From: Aphrocallistes beatrix
Lineage: Eukaryota; Porifera; Hexactinellida; Sceptrulophora; Aphrocallistidae
Direction of reading: 5' to 3'
DNA: 64,000 nucleotides
Assembly (NCBI GenBank): GCA_963281255.1
Contig: OY725490.1
Location: 6,634,001-6,698,000 of the forward strand
A program made the translations under genes and the position numbers. Below the pieces are notes generated by a model, which was not told the origin of the DNA, made no database searches, and saw only the letters and a list, made by a program, of their open reading frames with translations. Every line of letters starts with the position of its first letter. The first letter of the stretch is position 1. Positions 61,256 to 64,000 of this stretch are shown piece by piece.

Positions 61256-62377
61256 ATGAATCTATCAAAGAACGCCAGTTCTTTCTCTACTTTATACCAC
61301 ATTGAATCTAGCTATATAGTCATCCTTCTAATATTCTTCTTATTCGTGACTACTTTTTGGATCCCATTTTTATCAAAGCGCCTTTGGAAATCTTGGAAGG
61401 AATACAAATTCTGCCTTGTCTCTGCTAACATAGACAGCCACAAATATCTTTACAATTGTAAAACTGTTTTCTATAAAAATGTAATGCTATTATTGATCGT
61501 TATTATCGAGTTACTATATCAAGTTTTACTTATTTCATTTTTCGAAATTCAAAAACTACGAAGAATAAGCTTGGAATTAAAATCAACATTCAAGATATGC
61601 GTTAAGGAACGAACTTCTATTCCATGGACAATTGAAATAACTTATTACAATATCTGGACGATGTTCTATCTTATTATAGTCGTACAACTGATGTTGGCAT
61701 TCCTTCAACTATTTTCCTTCCTCTCAACTTATTTGACACATCGCTACTACGGCCATTCTCTCCCCAAACGGATTGCATACAAGCATATAGCATGGTGGTG
61801 TACCCAATGCCTTATTCTGTGGCTCGGGGTAATATACTATCTTCGCATATTTATACCGTTATTGGTCCCTACGCTACTTTTCACCAATTGGATCATACTA
61901 TTTCGAGTCAGTTTAAAGCTTTATCGAGCCATCCGTTCTGTACTCTACGATATCCGCTATTTTGAATGTGATGAAGTAAGGTATAAAGCTGGCAATGCTA
62001 GTCTAAGTACTTACAAAATATTCATTACTTCCCACATCATCGCATTGTTCCTATTTTTAACAGGATTAACTGTCTTCTTTTTGTACAACACTTTGGACAT
62101 TTTCTTAACAAAGCCTTGCTATTTCGAAGTTGTCTACAATATTCCAATGCAGAATTTCGCTTTGAGTTTAGAAACCAGACTTGGTATCAGCTCTTCCCTG
62201 CTCTCATTTTGGAACTATTTTAAAATTATCATAGAATTGTTGTATGTCTTAGCACTGGTCGCACCCAGCTTGTTATTCCTTACCGCGTGGGCTTTCCAAG
62301 TCCTTACCCGTGGAAGTACAAAGAGAAAGAGTATATTTCGTTTTAACAGAGCATTTATTCAACCTCTACTAACCTAA
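61256..62377 (+). CDS. Novel seven-TM receptor-like protein, copy E
   Basis: 373 aa, intronless. Family markers: N-C-K-T-x3-K-x10-E at TM2, THRY after TM3 followed by YGHSL, YDIRYFECD in inner loop 3, KPCYFEVVYNI in the last outer loop and the tail IQPLLT. The C-x-I-D-P motif before TM3 is replaced by ICVKERTSIPW, so only the cysteine is kept. ICL1 contains SWKEYKF. It ends 79 bp from the truncated copy F, tail to tail. Confidence 0.85.
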   Translation: MNLSKNASSFSTLYHIESSYIVILLIFFLFVTTFWIPFLSKRLWKSWKEYKFCLVSANIDSHKYLYNCKTVFYKNVMLLLIVIIELLYQVLLISFFEIQKLRRISLELKSTFKICVKERTSIPWTIEITYYNIWTMFYLIIVVQLMLAFLQLFSFLSTYLTHRYYGHSLPKRIAYKHIAWWCTQCLILWLGVIYYLRIFIPLLVPTLLFTNWIILFRVSLKLYRAIRSVLYDIRYFECDEVRYKAGNASLSTYKIFITSHIIALFLFLTGLTVFFLYNTLDIFLTKPCYFEVVYNIPMQNFALSLETRLGISSSLLSFWNYFKIIIELLYVLALVAPSLLFLTAWAFQVLTRGSTKRKSIFRFNRAFIQPLLT

Positions 62378-62456
62378 CCTATCATTGATCATACATGTTA
62401 ACTTTTACAATATTATATAGATAATCATCCATTCATTTGAATAAACTTTCTTATAA

Positions 62457-63098
62457 TTATTCATATAATAGAATTTCTATTTTCAAACGGAATGAAGAAT
62501 ATATCCATGGGGACAGGTCCCAAGGGGGAGGGGCATCCGGGGCATTAGCAAAATCATAGTAATGCCCCTGGAATTTATTTCTTTGATCCCACCTCGCCCT
62601 GAGCTTGGTGAATACCTGTTTCCGAAGTGAATAGCCGTAATATCGATTCGTCAGGTATGAAAGCAAGAAAGAAGAAAGTAAAAACTGCGAAATTATACCA
62701 ATGCCAAGAATGAAAAGAAACAAATACAATTCTGGATACATGTAGGTGATTCCAATGAGAGGAAAGTTACGAATACAACTACTATGGAAATGATCTTCCA
62801 AGTATTTACGGAGATAATAAGAGGATACACTGAGCACCCCCAAGTATAAAATATTTACATTTTCTATGAACAAAATGCATATTAGGATGATATCTTTCTT
62901 GATTATTGTATTGTAGTTAAAGAGAATTTTTGCACGTCTCTGTACTTCAATCTGGCTTACATCCTTGTAGTATTTGTATTCTCGATACGTTTGTAAAAGA
63001 TGGTTTAATAAATAAATAATTAATACTAAAGCAGTTAAAAGCAGAATAATAAAAAGTAACAAATAAAATAAACTCTCAAATCGCACTAATATTTCCAT
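62457..63098 (-). pseudogene. Truncated seven-TM family member, copy F
   Basis: A 213-codon frame. Residues 1 to about 165 align with copies D and E: TYREYKYYK, N-Y-N-T-x3-K-x10-E, SCIRNFPLIGITYMYP, and TNRYYGYSLRKQ after TM3. After KQVFTKL the family sequence stops and the frame reads into unrelated Pro/Trp/Gly-rich sequence (DAPPPWDLSPW) encoded by GC-rich DNA with GGGGCAT/ATGCCCC inverted motifs, as if repeat sequence has replaced the 3' half. TM4-TM7 are missing, so it is probably a non-functional partial copy; a short expressed protein cannot be excluded. Confidence 0.75.
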
Positions 63099-63299
63099 TT
63101 AGGTTATATGAATAATATAGACATGAGTGCCAATTTATAGTTGATAATTAGTAAGGTAGTTCCTTTGAGGTAATGCTAATTGTTGTGTTTGCAAAGATAT
63201 AATATTTGGAGATGATTTAAGTTTCCAGGAACAATTCCATTCAGATATGACATTAGTATATTATTCAATCCCATGACACAATACATTGTAAGTATATTA

Positions 63300-63539
63300 A
63301 TCTAAGTTGACTAATTCATTGAAAGATGATGAAGAATTATGAATTATTCAATTAATGAATTATTCAAAATCTCAAACATTAGTGAAGATTCTATGCCTAA
63401 AAGTGGTTAAAAAGTTGCTCATGTTATATACCTCTAACATTGCTCAGTCCCTAAGAGAAATGCCAAATATTTTTTTCATTATTTTAGTTTCAAATTTTGA
63501 GTAATTCATTGATAATTCATGAATTAGTCAACTTAGATT
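63300..63539. mobile_element. Foldback MITE-like inverted repeat, about 240 bp
   Basis: The outer 20 bp (left TCTAAGTTGACTAATTCATT; right TGAATTAGTCAACTTAGA) pair closely, and the pairing continues imperfectly inward through GAATTATxAATGAATTA repeats. I could not settle the target duplication. Non-coding, AT-rich. Confidence 0.65.
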
Positions 63540-63604
63540 TTAGTTACATCCAAGGAATGAATTCAGCATTATATTATATTACGTTGCTAAACCTCCCCTC
63601 CATT

Positions 63605-63736
63605 ACATTTTCTTACTAATACTTACACGTACATTTTCTTACTAATACTTACACGTTACATTTTCTTACTAATACTTACACGTTACATTTTCTTACTAAT
63701 ACTTACACGTTACATTTTCTTACTAATACTTACACG
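63605..63736. repeat. Tandem repeat, five copies of about 26-27 bp
   Basis: The unit core ACATTTTCTTACTAATACTT plus ACACG is repeated five times head to tail with almost no differences; the copies vary only by one T at the junction. Near-identity means recent expansion or ongoing slippage. There are no spacers between the units. Confidence 0.95.
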
Positions 63737-64000
63737 AGTCATTAGCACTGTTTCACAATTATCATTGCACATTGCACCATTAGTGTTAATTCGGGATAAA
63801 TTAGGGACACTCAAATTAAAAAGCAATTCACTTTGAATGCATTTTATGGTAGGCGCTTCAACGCTCGTTACTTTTACTGACTGAATCATGTCCAGATAAT
63901 ATAAACGCTTAATTATAATCCCTAAATCTAGTTAAAATATTACATCGCTGTAGAGAATGCTTGTAACATCCTCCTAGATATATAACATTAAATTATCCAG

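Larger units (their letters stand above)
63099..64000. other. Right-edge intergenic region with repeats
   Basis: 902 bp without a gene. It contains the foldback element at 63300-63539 and the tandem repeat at 63605-63736. The remainder to the edge is AT-rich with no coding signal. Confidence 0.55.

Noticed and set aside
63605-63736. CRISPR-like array
   Set aside because: The units are directly adjacent with no spacers, and the genome is animal.

Overview
The window reads as nuclear DNA of a compact, AT-rich invertebrate animal genome. About 30 protein genes sit in 64 kb, mostly a few hundred bases apart. Animal-grade genes are present: a receptor tyrosine phosphatase with a signal peptide and Ig-like repeats, a vezatin-like protein, DCDC2 and B9D2 of cilia, EF-1alpha with the animal/fungal-type insert, and a bicistronic MOCS2. 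Very long genes (NUP188, NUP160, DHTKD1, TTLL12, the phosphatase) have no introns, while DCDC2, DYNC1I, EEF1A and PYCR have 7-11 small exons. A compact early-branching animal such as a glass sponge would fit, but that is only a guess. I saw no rRNA, tRNA, CRISPR or retrovirus-like element.

Layout. 0-6.4 kb: 3' end of beta-mannosidase, TDP1 with an N-terminal PBZ zinc finger, an EF-hand protein, MUTYH. 6.5-14.8 kb: an 11-exon DCDC2 gene whose introns hold four intronless genes: NR2C2AP (antisense), a PPxY-tailed four-TM protein, and two atypical Ras-like GTPases. 14.8-17.4 kb: a repeat island with MITEs and microsatellite. 17.4-21.2 kb: MIF, dynein intermediate chain, B9D2. 21.8-30.1 kb: receptor phosphatase, VPS72, the MOCS2A/MOCS2B pair, a vezatin-like gene. 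30.9-40.3 kb: EEF1A, AGPAT5-like acyltransferase, DHTKD1, TTLL12. 41-45.2 kb: three tandem genes of an unrecognised seven-TM family. 45.5-59.3 kb: NUP188, NUP160, PYCR (with ZFAND2 antisense in its intron 6), CHMP4. 59.8-63.1 kb: two more seven-TM genes and a truncated antisense copy. 63.1-64 kb: foldback and tandem repeats.

The most novel item is the seven-TM family. All six copies share the spacing N-x-[KN]-T-x3-K-x10-E entering TM2, an R/K-Y pair at the inner end of TM3 and (full-length copies) a cysteine in the last outer loop. Charge bias puts the N-terminus outside and the C-terminus inside, as in G-protein-coupled receptors, but I recognise no known class. Two copies share a nearly identical block of about 265 bp, pointing to recent gene conversion. 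Other notable items: nested genes inside DCDC2 and PYCR, twin GTPases without the DxxG glycine and catalytic glutamine, a receptor phosphatase with altered catalytic loops in both domains, a hAT-type MITE whose target duplication covers a splice acceptor, and three related TA-flanked MITE families.
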